Shown here in pieces: positions 49,001-60,581 of a DNA stretch of 64,000 nucleotides (positions are counted from its first letter, which is position 1; every line of letters begins with the position of its first letter). Below the pieces are notes generated by a model that ran no database searches, was not told the DNA's origin, and saw only the letters and a program-made list of their open reading frames with translations. Made by a program: the position numbers and the translations under genes. The stretch comes from Hermodice carunculata (Eukaryota > Annelida > Polychaeta > Eunicida > Amphinomidae). The stretch covers positions 21,263,588-21,327,587 of the forward strand of contig OZ026630.1 in NCBI GenBank assembly GCA_964020975.1. The letters are read 5' to 3'.

Positions 49001-52000
49001 AGCTAGCTACCAGCCATGATGGAAAACCGGGTTTATGGTTGAATGTCAGGATGTTGTCATCTACATGAATTTAATGTAAGGGGACCTAAGTCCAGCTGAT
49101 ATGACAACAAATTCACTTTCTGATATGTAGCAAAAGTTCCCCAGAAGTGTTTAGGTCATGTAAGAAGCATTACTAGTGCTAATTGAACAGTCACCCCATA
49201 CTACATCAATGGGATAAAGAGAGTAAGCGTGAATGGTTTTGTTTGAAAAGTATTTATTGAATGTGCATGCATGGCTGTTGCAGCTGGAACTCTGCACACA
49301 GCAAATGTTAGGTACCCACCAACTTTTTATATTCTGCCCCAAAATATGTAGAGCATCCAAGGCTAAGCTCAAGTGAAAAAGTTTGATGAACTGGGTCACC
49401 TTGAGTGGAGATATTCCATTTCCTCTACAGACCCTGAACATAGTCTTGCAAGACCATCCCATCTGGATGTGGCATTGTGGCAGATGCCTGTTGCTATGGC
49501 AACCAGTTGCAGTATGTGATCGATCCTAAGCATCAAGTGCAGTGTTATTTGATAAAACTGGTAAATATTATTAGCAGGCTTCATAGATTCTTTGTGCCAG
49601 ATCAGAAAGAGTGCTGTTCTACCAGCTGGGTAATTTGGGAGAGAGTTGACCAGAATTAGGGGTTGCTGTCCTGGTAGTTCCCCAGCAGTGTTGGAGAGAG
49701 AGAGCTGCTGGTGTTGCTATACTTGCCAACTTCCTTATTATACTAAACCTAGGTCTTCCCCGGTGGATTCAGCTTTGATACTTGGCATGACAGAGGTCCT
49801 TTTTGGCTCAGTTTATCTCCATTATAAGCCGATGCCTTTCACAAATTGAGTTTATCTTCAAGAGAGGATGAGGGCCTGAATTGGCAAAATGGGCAAATTC
49901 TATAAGCACAAGAACGGCTGCATGAGAACGGTCTCCTGGCTAGGCCTCTAACTCGATTAACGAAATTAGACGACACATTAAATATTGCAATAAGTGGGCT
50001 TATTATCAGGATCGCAACTTGATTTGGTTTTCTGTCGTGTTCTGTCGACGTGAGAAGTTCCACTTGCACATTAAAGGGCCAAAGAGAAAGATAAATTCAT
50101 CCTCTATTACTGTGCTGGAGGATTTTAATTCTATTTCCTTCTAAATCCAATTTGGTCTCAATCCGTTCACTTTAAGCATTGTATCCCCTAACAATGGCCC
50201 AGATCATTTTTCCTTTGTGCTTATAGATTGAATCTGTAGATGGAGTTCTCCATTGAATAATTGTTTCCAGAATTAACATTGAGGGGATTACTGTATCAAA
50301 CAGAAGTTGTGGCAAGCTCAGTCAGGTGAATTATTTGACTGGATTAATAGTAAATATTAAGCCATCCCTTTGAACTAGTTAGAACATGATGCTTCTCACA
50401 TGTGTTTATATCCAGTATGGATTTCAGTCAGCATCTCAAAATGTTCCATTGAAAAAACATTCAGCAAATGCAGCACCGTTGTATGAAAATATTTTGAATA
50501 AAATGGAATTGTTTGCTTAGAAGTGCAGGAAGATCGAAGGCCTGCCACTGCTGCATATGAATGACACTGAGAGTTTCTTTCAGTGCACAGTACAATGGTA
50601 TTCCTGTTGATTTTATGGCCAAATGGAAATGTGGGTCGCACATCAATTTTCGACCATGACTGGATGGCTGCTTTCATGGAGAGGTATTATGCAAAAGAAG
50701 TGACGTAGCAGAGTGTAACAGATGTAAAAACAAGTAGCCACTCATTCACACTGGCTCTATAAATAAAGCAAGCAGTTCTGCTGCAGGTTCAGTGTGAGTA
50801 AAGAACACTAATGGTTTCCATTTGTGGGATAACCTCACTTTGGTGATGCTCTCTTGCCCCAAGGAACCATGTGCTGAGAAATTTGAATTGAATTTCAAGA
50901 TGTGATTACAGAAAATCAATCTGGGTGTATGGCTGGGCAACACCTGCCCCTCCCTCACCAGTACACTGTTGCTTTGCACCACACATATGGTCACATATTA
51001 AATATTAAAACTGCTTAATTTTGTGCCCAGGTTGTGCATTATGGTACTATGTCGGCTAAATAGGTCAAACACTTGTGCTGTCAACAGGCTTGAAGAAGCA
51101 GTGACCCAGTTTTGGTTCCTTGGGGAGCCGGTGGGGTGAATTATGCCCAAATAGACCAGATTATTTAAGGATCTGTTTCAAAATGGAGTCTGGTATGCAC
51201 CTGCCCCATGAATGAGACTGATAGAGCGCAGGCTGGCCTACCCACAATTCCCTGCCCTGTGCCAAGGCCAGTGGTGTGTACACATAGTACACACTTGGAC
51301 ATATATACACGTCCTCGTGTAAACAGTCAGCTTTGGGATGGGATTTGTCAACAGAGTAAGCACAGCTGGCTTTTCTGTGACTTCCTCTGGCCAAACGGCA
51401 GGGCACAGATGTACATACAGTTCACTATGGCATGAAAAAGTACTAGGGTTTACAGATGTAAAGCTGTCGTTCTGTGCAGTCATCTGGAAAGTTATGAACG
51501 GACTCTCTTAAATTACTGGTCTCTTCATGGAAAGCCATGGGGGCTTCCTCTACCACTCCTGTATGCAAATACCACTTGAAGATATGCTGATGTTGACTTG
51601 GCTTCCGCTAGAGATGGTTTTCTTGCTGTATGCTAAAATAACGTTGTGGTTGGCCAGGGTTTTATAATGTAGATGGTATTGGGGTGAATTTTATGGAAGT
51701 ATATGATGGGAAATGTGGGTACAAAAACTACAATTCCTTGAGGAAGTTCAACTTTTTAGAAAGATCTTGGCCAGATTTGGAGGGCGGTAGATAAACTAAA
51801 TGAAAATGGTTAGGATGGCCCTTTCATGCAAGAATTTGAATTATTAACCATTAATTTTCCACAAAGCAATGATTCGTCATCATGTAAGCCTTGCTTCAGT
51901 ACCTGGCTGCCTATTAGCTCCATAATTCTATAAAAATGATAAATTACCTATATTCTTCAGCCATTTCTGAAGCTTTATGTATTGTGGTGTAATTAACAAG

Positions 52001-53459
52001 TGAGTCACTTGAGTTCTGCTCAAATAATTTCTGCTGTTCGTGACTCAAATTTTAGATACTTGCTTGTCCTGCGGGAATTGCTGTCTACTAAATGGATGAA
52101 ATGGGCCAGTTGCGCGGGCCCCGAATACAAATGAGATAGTGCGGGCATGATGGAACATTCTCGGAAATAAAACAGGAAAAGCAACTCTAATCTGATAACT
52201 GAATTAAGTGAAAATATGAATCAATAGTGTTAATCTTTGATGACCGGTTTCCTGTGCAGTGCTAGTGTAACATTTGCTTTGGGGATCAGGTTTGAAGTTA
52301 AGTGATGCGGCTATGATTGCTGCAGAGGTCTCGTATGGATATGGTTGAAAAGAACAGTGCCCAAGCAGTCCATGATTTATTGGTGCTCATGTATGAATTC
52401 AAATCCACAACCATTCATTTTTGTGCTTTTAATGTATTAGAGCACACAATGAGATGATTATATTTGGGCTAATCAGGCACACAGGGAAAGGTGTCTGCTG
52501 CAGACTGGCTCTAGTGAGGGTCTCACTGACTCGTTATGATTGATACGCTGCTAAATTAGGACAACAATAACAGTGTAAATTGTTACATATTGCACTAGGT
52601 CAGGTGTAAAACTCAATGTCATTCATTTTTGCATCAGAAAAAGATAGCTAATTTGCATTTCAAGCAATTTTTCATTACAATGGAGAAGGAACAAAACCTG
52701 TATTATTTGATTAAATGTGCTCATCTGCATCTAAATGCAATTTTATTCAGTTTTGTTGGAACAATCAACACTATAGAAGGTATTTTGCTACAAAATTGTA
52801 TTAACTTGTCATCCATTATTCATGCTTTAAAGACTTTAATTGCTAATTTGTTGGAGTGAAAAATACTTTTAAGTGGCTTCCTTTTCATAATTTTACATGT
52901 CTTTTCATTTCAACAATTTTCTTTAAAAAAAGAAACCCACTTTAGTTGTTTACTAACAAGTTAAACAGATATGGCCAAAAGATGTTGACCAGTGTAGATA
53001 GCCACCGATGGTGAGATGGCACACACAGTGTACGGCCTAGGAGAAGCATAGTGGCATCCAGTCCATGTACTTTGAGCAGGGGGACAGGCACACAGAAGCA
53101 TGTAACTGTCAGCGCTGTTGATTTGTGATGAATGGAATAATTTGGTGTAACTAGGATCTAGTCAAAGCAGCAGGTTTGCATCATTCAACAGAACCATTTC
53201 CTCAGATCTAATTATTGGGTTATGATGATTTCTGAGTGACATGTTTCTATTCTGGTAAAGTATCAAAGTCGGCAGCAAGGGTTGTTATATATATGTAGAT
53301 GTTTCAGATACAGTTCATGCTTTATAGTCTTACCTTGCAGAGGGATCCAAGCCAACCTATTTCACATCCTGAAAATGCAGGCCACAGAATTAGAGATTTT
53401 GGTGGAAATAAGTCATGCTTGTCCCTAATGTTTTAAACTACATGTACTTAAGGGGTGAT
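46070..53459. other. Intronic DNA, no gene seen
   Basis: The longest frame in the window (144 codons, 46614-47048 plus) lies here, but it has no domain and no splice context. Repeat-poor segments at 49840-50330 and 51880-52330 are candidates for conserved non-coding DNA. No RNA gene found. Confidence 0.45.
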
Positions 53460-53661
53460 TACTGTAAATTGCTTTTATTTTCGCGTGTGTAAATTTTCAC
53501 GGTTTTTGTAGTTTTGACATTTCACTGTAATTTTAATTTCACTAATTTGGACATAATTCCTATTCAAACAATGTTAAAATACTATTTCACTGTATTTTTA
53601 TTTTGATGTTTTGTGCCATCAGCAAAATAAGAGTACAGTGAAATTAAAGCAGTTTTGAGTA
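53460..53661 (-). mobile_element. CTGTAAATTGC miniature element, minus-orientation copy
   Basis: TACTGTAAATTGCTTTTATT at 53460 matches the terminus of the copy at 38090, and internal blocks such as TTTGGACATAATTCCTATTC and AAACAATGTTAAAATA are reverse complements of that copy. The right end (AAAGCAGTTTTGAGTA) is decayed. Confidence 0.8.
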
Positions 53662-54491
53662 ATAATGTCAAGTGGCCTGTTTGTTTGACTTTTGATCACT
53701 TGCTGTTATGTTCTTGTGGTCTCTGGTAAAATTTGATATGCTACATTAAAACAATGACAGCTTCTCAAACTCAAGCCTTCACTGCCCATGATCTATCTGC
53801 AGTATGTACAAGCAAGGGATTATTGTTCATCAGTCGAATATCAGCCTTTTTTACTTTTTTGTTTTTATTTTGTTGTTTTAAAAATTTTGATACAGAAATT
53901 CATTTGCCAAAATAACTGTGCCCTTACACCATTGTTAAAAGGGAGGGGCGAGTAGAGGTTAACCATTGTAGTTGGGATTCTGGCATCAAATTGGATCAAG
54001 TGTGAATACATCTGAGGGACTACTTTTTGTTTCATCCATGAAGAATGGATTTCTCAAAAGCTTACTTATAATCTCTGTTGGGAATACAACAAAATAGTAG
54101 ATCTCATACGGTATTAATCAGTTTATTGGATGGATCCCTGTACATGTAAATTACATCAAGTTGAAAGAAGGTTTGCTAATGTGATTAGTAAATATGTAGG
54201 CGGCCTTGGACTTACTTTTATCAGGTGTTCCAAATTTTTAAAGGAGAGAATGCTTGTTCTCCCGTCTGACCAGAGGCAGTGTCAGTAACGGCAGAGTGAG
54301 TGTTGGTGGTCATGTTTGTTTAATCTGACCCAGCCTTTCAAGCATTCAGTCAGGGTTGTACCAAAGAAAAGAATCCTTTTGACATGGTAAACTAAATAAA
54401 CCTCACCCAGGGTATGTGAAATGAAACTAATGGCATCTTGACTGCACAGAGTAAACTTCATGCCTCATTTGGAATGTTGCTGACTGTGCTG

Positions 54492-54779
54492 CCCTCTGTC
54501 TGTTTTAAGAATGAACCAGCTGCACAGAGCACTGCCAAGGCAAAGTTTTGGGCTGAGTACTGTTACCCAAGATTTTTTTGTGCTTGTGTACACACACAGA
54601 CACACAGACACAGACACACACACACACACCCTCTGTGTGTTTTAAGAATGAACTAGCTGCACAGAGCACTGCCAAGTCAAAGTTTTGGGCTAAGTACTGT
54701 TGCCCAAGATTTTTTTGGGCTTGTACACGCACGCATGCATACATGCGCGCACGCGCGCACGCACACACACACACACACA
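54492..54779. repeat. 137 bp tandem duplication with divergent CA-type tails
   Basis: CCCTCTGT, TTTTAAGAATGAACYAGCTG and CACAGAGCACTGCCAAG at 54492 recur at 54629 with few changes. Each unit ends in a CA-rich tract, but the first is (CACAGA)-type and the second is mixed CACG/CGCG, so the tails diverged faster than the units. Confidence 0.9.
54722..54779. repeat. 58 bp perfect purine-pyrimidine alternation (Z-DNA candidate)
   Basis: From TGTACACGCACG through GCGCGCACGCGCGCACG into (CA)n, every step alternates purine and pyrimidine, with a CG-rich centre. That is the sequence class most prone to form left-handed DNA. Confidence 0.9.
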
Positions 54780-56542
54780 GAACTGATGTGGTTAATGGAA
54801 GTGGGTCAGTACAAGTGGAGTAGGTTGGGAAGTTATTGGACAGAAACACATGTGGTTGTGAGCTGCTTATCACCTGGTGATAAAAGGGTCATTGCAAGGC
54901 ACACATCAATTGGGTTATGTGATTGAGAAGAAGCATGGCTCAATTGTCATGTAGTCAGCAGTCTCTCAAATCTCCAGGCTTTCTTTATGGTGACAATTGA
55001 CTAATGCCTTGAATGTCTTTTTTTTTTTTGGTGACTGTTAGAGATGTTTACAATTGTAGTGTAAAGCTAACTTTTTTTTAGATGCCTCTCCTTCTGCCCC
55101 CCCCCCCCATATCAGGATGTCAAATGTCTGCAGCAATGTAAGTGCATAATTTCCTCATTAATGGCAGCCAACTAAAGACAAAGTTCCATATATTCTCCTC
55201 TCCATATCAGTTCAAGTGAAGTGTAAAATGAAACACAGAGAGCTGAGTCTGCTGTATGTGTTGGGGGACTGAGGATCATAAATAAAGAGTCCTCAAGATA
55301 GGAGGCTGTATGTCAGCACTCCCTGGCATAGGCCATAATTTAACAGATAGCATCTGACCTGTTGCAACAGAAAATGCAGGTATCTCCTCGTCACCCTGAT
55401 GAAAAGGTCAAGTCAACTGATACTCAACTGTCGTCCTATTATTCCAACTTGGATCATTTTTAGCTCTGCTTGTTTTAATAGGAAGCCAGCAGAACTCTTG
55501 GACATGTTTTGTCTCAGAAACTCACACTGTTTTTTCTTTGAAACTAGTATACAGAGGCATATGTGAAATGGAGCAGATGCCTTGTAAAGGATTGGTAGTT
55601 TGGATCAGCAGATTTTGATATTTTTGGTGTGAAGTGTGGTACAATGTAGTTTTATCTGGTAAGGTGATGGAATTTTAGCAACTGGCAGACAAAAAATTTG
55701 GTGGTTTCAGTATACGTGGTGAAAGTCTCTGGGAAATATGCTGATCAGGTCAAAGAGGAAGACACAAAGTGGGGACAGTCACGTGTGTCTGTTCCTGTAA
55801 AACAGAGTATTGTTTTGTCTTTCTGATTTTTGGCCAAGTATGGCAGCTGGACCAGTAGGATAAATGATACATGTGTATTGCAGGACTATGTCATTCAGAA
55901 ACTCAGTATTAGATTTCATCATGGTGGCCAGTGGGATACCATTGGTGAGTTGGTAAGTGTTTGTCCTCATGGTACAGTTCTGTTACCTGTTTTGCATACT
56001 CGTGAATGAGATATGGATGTTAAATAACAAAGGAGTAGTGGCTGAAATTAGAGGGGATTTTTATACAGAAGTTAGTGTGTAAAACTATGTAGTTTTCAGT
56101 GATGTGGGTAATGTGATGCAATACTGCAAGTTAGATGAACAGTCAACTACCACCTCCCCCCCCCAAAAAAAATAAAATAAAGTAATAGTGACACCATAAT
56201 AAAAAAAAACTGTAAGTCATCAAAGATGCTACTTGATTAGTCAAAGTTGATACAAAAGTTGAAATATGCACAAGGTTTGGTTAGGGCTACTAGCTAGCTT
56301 TCCCTTGTGGTTAGTTGTGGCTAGGACTTGATTGGCAAAAGTTGACAAAGCCAGTGGGATTGAGATCTAAAAGTGTGCAATTGAAGTGACATTTTTTTCC
56401 CCAAAAAAATTTTCAAGCTTGATGTCTGATCATTGGATGGCCTACCATTGATTTCTGGAAATATTAATTCATACAGATACTTTGCTGCTCTTGATATATA
56501 TCAGTGCTCAAAAAAATTTTAAGTATAGAGACACAAAAGGAC
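54780..56542. other. Intronic DNA, nothing recognised
   Basis: T and C runs at 55019-55029 and 55097-55108, and a C-run/A-run junction at 56156-56172. No exon or bounded repeat seen. Confidence 0.5.
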
Positions 56543-58119
56543 TACAGTGGTCCCTGTCTTGAGAGACTACCCCCAGGGTAGTACCAAAAGCGGTCTCTCA
56601 AAACAGGTGGTCTCTCATTGGAGGGAGGACGCTTATGCCACCTGGTTTACATCATACACACATTTCCATACGTACACATAAATATATGTGTATTGATCTA
56701 GATATAATCATATAAGCCCAATTATTATTCATTTGTTTACAATATTAGAAAGAAAAAGCAAAAGTAAAAAAAACCCCCAAAATACAGGTATTTACAATAT
56801 TCATGCTGCATAATTTTTTCATAACATCCCCTACAGCACTGAATAAATTTTAACCATCTAAGTTTTGATGCAAAAAAATGGTAATGTTCTTTCCAACATG
56901 TAGGAATGTTTCACACACACAAAAAAAAGGGACATGTGTTTGGCATTTTCGTTTACCATGTAACCAGTTATAAATTTTTCCAGTGTCTGAATCAAGATTA
57001 AAAGTGCACAATTTATCAGAAAAAAGCTTAAAATGTACCATGTATGGTCATTTTGAAACTGTTCCAGTGGTAAATCCATGCAAAAATTACTAAAACTGTG
57101 GTAAATTTGGACTGTTTTGATGGCCAGACAGACAGCGATAACAACTTCCTGTTTACGAGCTTTGTTTACTATCATTTTGAAGCTTTGAATCTCAGCTGTC
57201 AATCTAAGGAAGTATCTCATCGATTAAATGTAATTTTTGATTGGGTCAAAGTGTGTGTAAAAAGGTCATATTCATTTGATAAAAAATGGGTATCAGCCAG
57301 TTTGCTGTTGGCTGGAAATGATACCATTATAATGCAAATCTCAAAACTGCCTCATTTTCAAATGTCACATGCTCCAATAGAAAGCTGTGATGCTTGCTCA
57401 CATGCACTTCCCGGTACTTCCGCCCACCAGTGTTTGGCGTCTACAGAAAATGACGGGAGTCATATATAGCTGTAATTTGAGTTGCTTCCACACATAGTGT
57501 GGGATTCATTAGGATGTTTTATGTGAGGCAAGGATGGCCAAAGATCGCAGGAAGTCTATTGTAGTTACAAAGAGAAATAATATAGAATTACTGGCCACTA
57601 TAGTGATGGAAAAGGTACTGATTACAGCCGAGTTATATCCATACATTTGCTCTGTAAATAAAATTCAACAACACAAACATGTCACGCAAATTTCCGTGAT
57701 AATGAGTAGGTGGAATTTGTATGAGTTTTAATGCTACCTCTAGTAGCTTCATGTTTCTGTGATTTGCTTCTCAGTGTAAACGATCCAAAACAGCCTAAGA
57801 ATTCCACACTATTGCATTCTTGTAAACTTCTGTCATAGAAAATTGTTTACACAGTTTCCGTGACTTGAGACAGTAGTGATATGAAGGTGTGTGAACACTG
57901 TATCCACATCATGAGGGTTAATTGAATACTAATTAAAATTTCAAATTTGATTTTCTTGGTTGTAAATTTTGTCCATTTTGCATGGTCGCTGGTCATGTTT
58001 AACAGTTGGTCATTTATAAGAGGTAAATTAGTAAAGAAAACAACTTTGGCGACCAAATTTTGTTGTTCAAACCAGGTGGTCGCTCATAGGAGGGGTCATT
58101 CAAGACAGGGACCACTGTA
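56543..58119. mobile_element. pogo/Tigger-like non-autonomous DNA transposon, 1.58 kb
   Basis: TACAGTGGTCCCTGTCTTGA at 56543 is repeated exactly in reverse complement at the right end (58100-58119), bounded by TA. Sub-terminal sequence is also shared: AGGTGGTCTCTCATTGGAGG near 56605 and AGGTGGTCGCTCATAGGAGG near 58074. CAGTGG ends with a TA target and GGTC-rich sub-termini are typical of pogo/Tigger elements. The interior holds frames of 123 codons (57098-57469) and 65 codons (57534-57731). Neither shows a DDE catalytic domain. The second begins MAKDRRKSIVVTKRNNIELL, faintly like a CENP-B-type DNA-binding N terminus. Most likely a deletion derivative. Confidence 0.7.
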
Positions 58120-59354
58120 TATAAAACATGAAATGAGGCTGAGACACCTTTGGATCTGAACTCTTGTGTTTAATTCTCTTGATATTTTAATCATTTTTAT
58201 CAACTACAGGAATTTTGGATGTGGAATTTATGAGTTGAAAAATTTAATTGTCAGTCTGTTTACACATTTTTCTGTAGGCCTGAAATACTTGAGTATACAT
58301 CTATGCTGAGTCACATACTGTGAATGTTCGAGGGGAATTTTCATTTTGAAGAGACATTTGTTGTGTAAGTGCAGAACCCTTGGATTAATATAGCGGGTTG
58401 TGATTGGCATAGATGGGACAGGGATGATCATGGCTTTGCATTGCTTACTGGTGAATTAATCACTTTTGGAGGTACCTGTCAGGGGGGTGCATGGAATCCC
58501 TTTGAACAGCCACGGTGAATGCACACTTCAAAGTGATATCTGGCAATAGAGGCTCTTGAGTGGATGTTTTGGCAATTGACCTTTGACCTGGGTATTGACT
58601 TGTAGCAGAAAGCATGCCAGCTTTACCAAAGTCAGCCCAGACAACAGCATGTAGACTGCATACCAATGCCTTGTTGTCTGTCCCACCACACAGTCATGCC
58701 TGTGCTCCCCGTGTGAGCATCACATCCAACACCCAGGCCAGATCCATCCTGACACAACAGGTTAAAGGTCAAGGCCATTTCAAATAGACATTCTTGTCTC
58801 AGAAGAAGCAGGCTGTTACTAACTTAATAGGTTGGGAGAGGCCTCAATATTGTCACAATATTGACTAATAAATGTGCTAATAAAAGAAGAAGTGAGCTCT
58901 CAGCTTTTGTGTTTAGTCTCCTAAAAAGACAAGTATCATACATGTACTTATAAGCAGTTGTGTTTTGTAAACTGCGTTTTAGGTGTGGATCAGAGAATGT
59001 AAAAAGGCAATAATAATAAGGGAGGAATGCATAAAGCACGAAATTTGACCCATAAGTGATAAAAAGAAATAAGTCTCCCACAAACCACAATCCCGTGCTC
59101 CATGTTCACATGTGTATGCCCAAGAGGCAAAAGTAGGTGAAATACAGAACAAGATGCCCTCAGGAATGAGTTTCAACAGAGCACTTATTTTTAGTGCACT
59201 CTCCATCCCTCAAAAAAAAGTACTTTTCATCATTTAAAAATACATGAAAAGTGCAGATTTAGCACCCCATCTTACATCAAGAAAGCCTGTGGCTCAGGTC
59301 TTACTCTAAACAAAAAAGGGTTAGTTTTCCACTTCTTGCCAACAGGAGTGTTTT

Positions 59355-59396
<42 letters not shown>

Positions 59397-60375
59397 TGTT
59401 TTTTTTTTTTTTTTTTTTTTTTTTTTTGTTTGTTTTTTTTTTTTGGAGGGGGTGGGGGTGGAAGTGCTAGGGAGACAAGTAATGGGTGGATTAAATCTCT
59501 ACAGAGTTCAAAATTTTTATTTTTCCAGATTGAAATTGACATGGCTCAGACCATAGGGCTTTCCTTAACCCTACCTCTGCTGCAGGCAAAAAAAACCCAC
59601 TGGAAGATACTTGCTTTCCTATGCTGCAGGCAGGTTTATCCGCCCAATGTAGCACATCCCAAACATTAACGTTCAGTGTGTGTTATTACCGAGATGTGGC
59701 ACTATGGCACGTTCCTGTGCAGATGTACAACATATTAAACAGTTTCCACTATAAATATTGAGCAGTAGTGCCAAAATTATATAAATATTGCAGTATCTCT
59801 GCAAAAAAAAACAACACACCCAGATTTTATTCAGTATAGACCATCTTGGAGATTTACTGACAGTGCATCCAGTTGTTAGATTTATACCTGGGGTATAGTA
59901 GATTTATGCAAGCTGACAATGTTTGGTGGATGGGAATGAAAATTTAAGCTAACAGGAAAGCAGCATGATGATATTGACATGGTTTTGACATTTCCATTGA
60001 TACCAAACATGCCTGGAACCAGCAACAGAAGTGTACAAAGTTTGAGGCTGCAAAATACACAATTTTTGCCCTGTTTTGCAGATTTTATCGGCAAATGTAC
60101 CGAAAACAATTGATTAAATGTTTATTTAGAAGTCTGTAGAAATAAAATTGTTACATTTAAACAAGAAAATTGTTTCTGCAGCAAAAACTACGCAGTTTGA
60201 TTGACCAGAAATGAGCATACGATGTCTTTGTTTATGCAAATAAACGACCTTGTGGATGACCTGAAGATCGTGTTTATTGGGCAATGCCAAGATTAAATTT
60301 AGCATGATAGACAGTAAAGCCCCCCCCCCCCAAAAAAAAGCCACAAGGCAGAGGAAGGGTTAATGTCAAGACATG
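58120..60375. other. Intronic DNA, no gene seen
   Basis: Includes the T-rich tract at 59349-59445 and a C/A run at 60319-60338. No exon recognised. Confidence 0.5.
59349..59445. repeat. T-rich compound tract
   Basis: A graded series of TTTTG, then TTTTTG, then pure T, followed by a G-rich stretch (59446-59461). It generates poly-Phe and poly-Lys frames that are not genes. Confidence 0.95.
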
Positions 60376-60581
60376 CAGTGTTGCCAACCATCCCAGATTA
60401 CCCAGTAGGCTCCCAAAATATTGTGCTGAAAATTCTTGAAAAATTGTAGATTTTGGATATGTTTTTAGCCACCTCCCTGAATTTCATCAATATTTTCCCG
60501 AAAAATTTATGTTAATTTCTCAGTCTCCTGGAATTTTACTTTCCACCTGCAGGATTTAAGTTTGGCAGGTTGGCAACCCTG
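60376..60581. mobile_element. hAT-like miniature element, about 206 bp
   Basis: CAGTGTTGCCAACC at 60376 and GGTTGGCAACCCTG ending at 60581 are inverted copies with one mismatch. CAGGGTTGCC-type ends are common in hAT elements. A clean 8 bp target duplication is not visible (AAGACATG left, GGCATCTG right), so the superfamily is tentative. No coding capacity. Confidence 0.65.

Noticed and set aside
54505-54873. 122-codon minus-strand frame with internal repeats
   Set aside because: Created by the 137 bp tandem duplication and CA-type tracts.
57098-57469. 123-codon frame inside the pogo/Tigger-like element
   Set aside because: No DDE catalytic residues in recognisable spacing and no DNA-binding domain; treated as non-coding interior.
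59358-59669. Poly-Phe plus-strand and poly-Lys minus-strand frames
   Set aside because: Produced by the T-rich compound tract.
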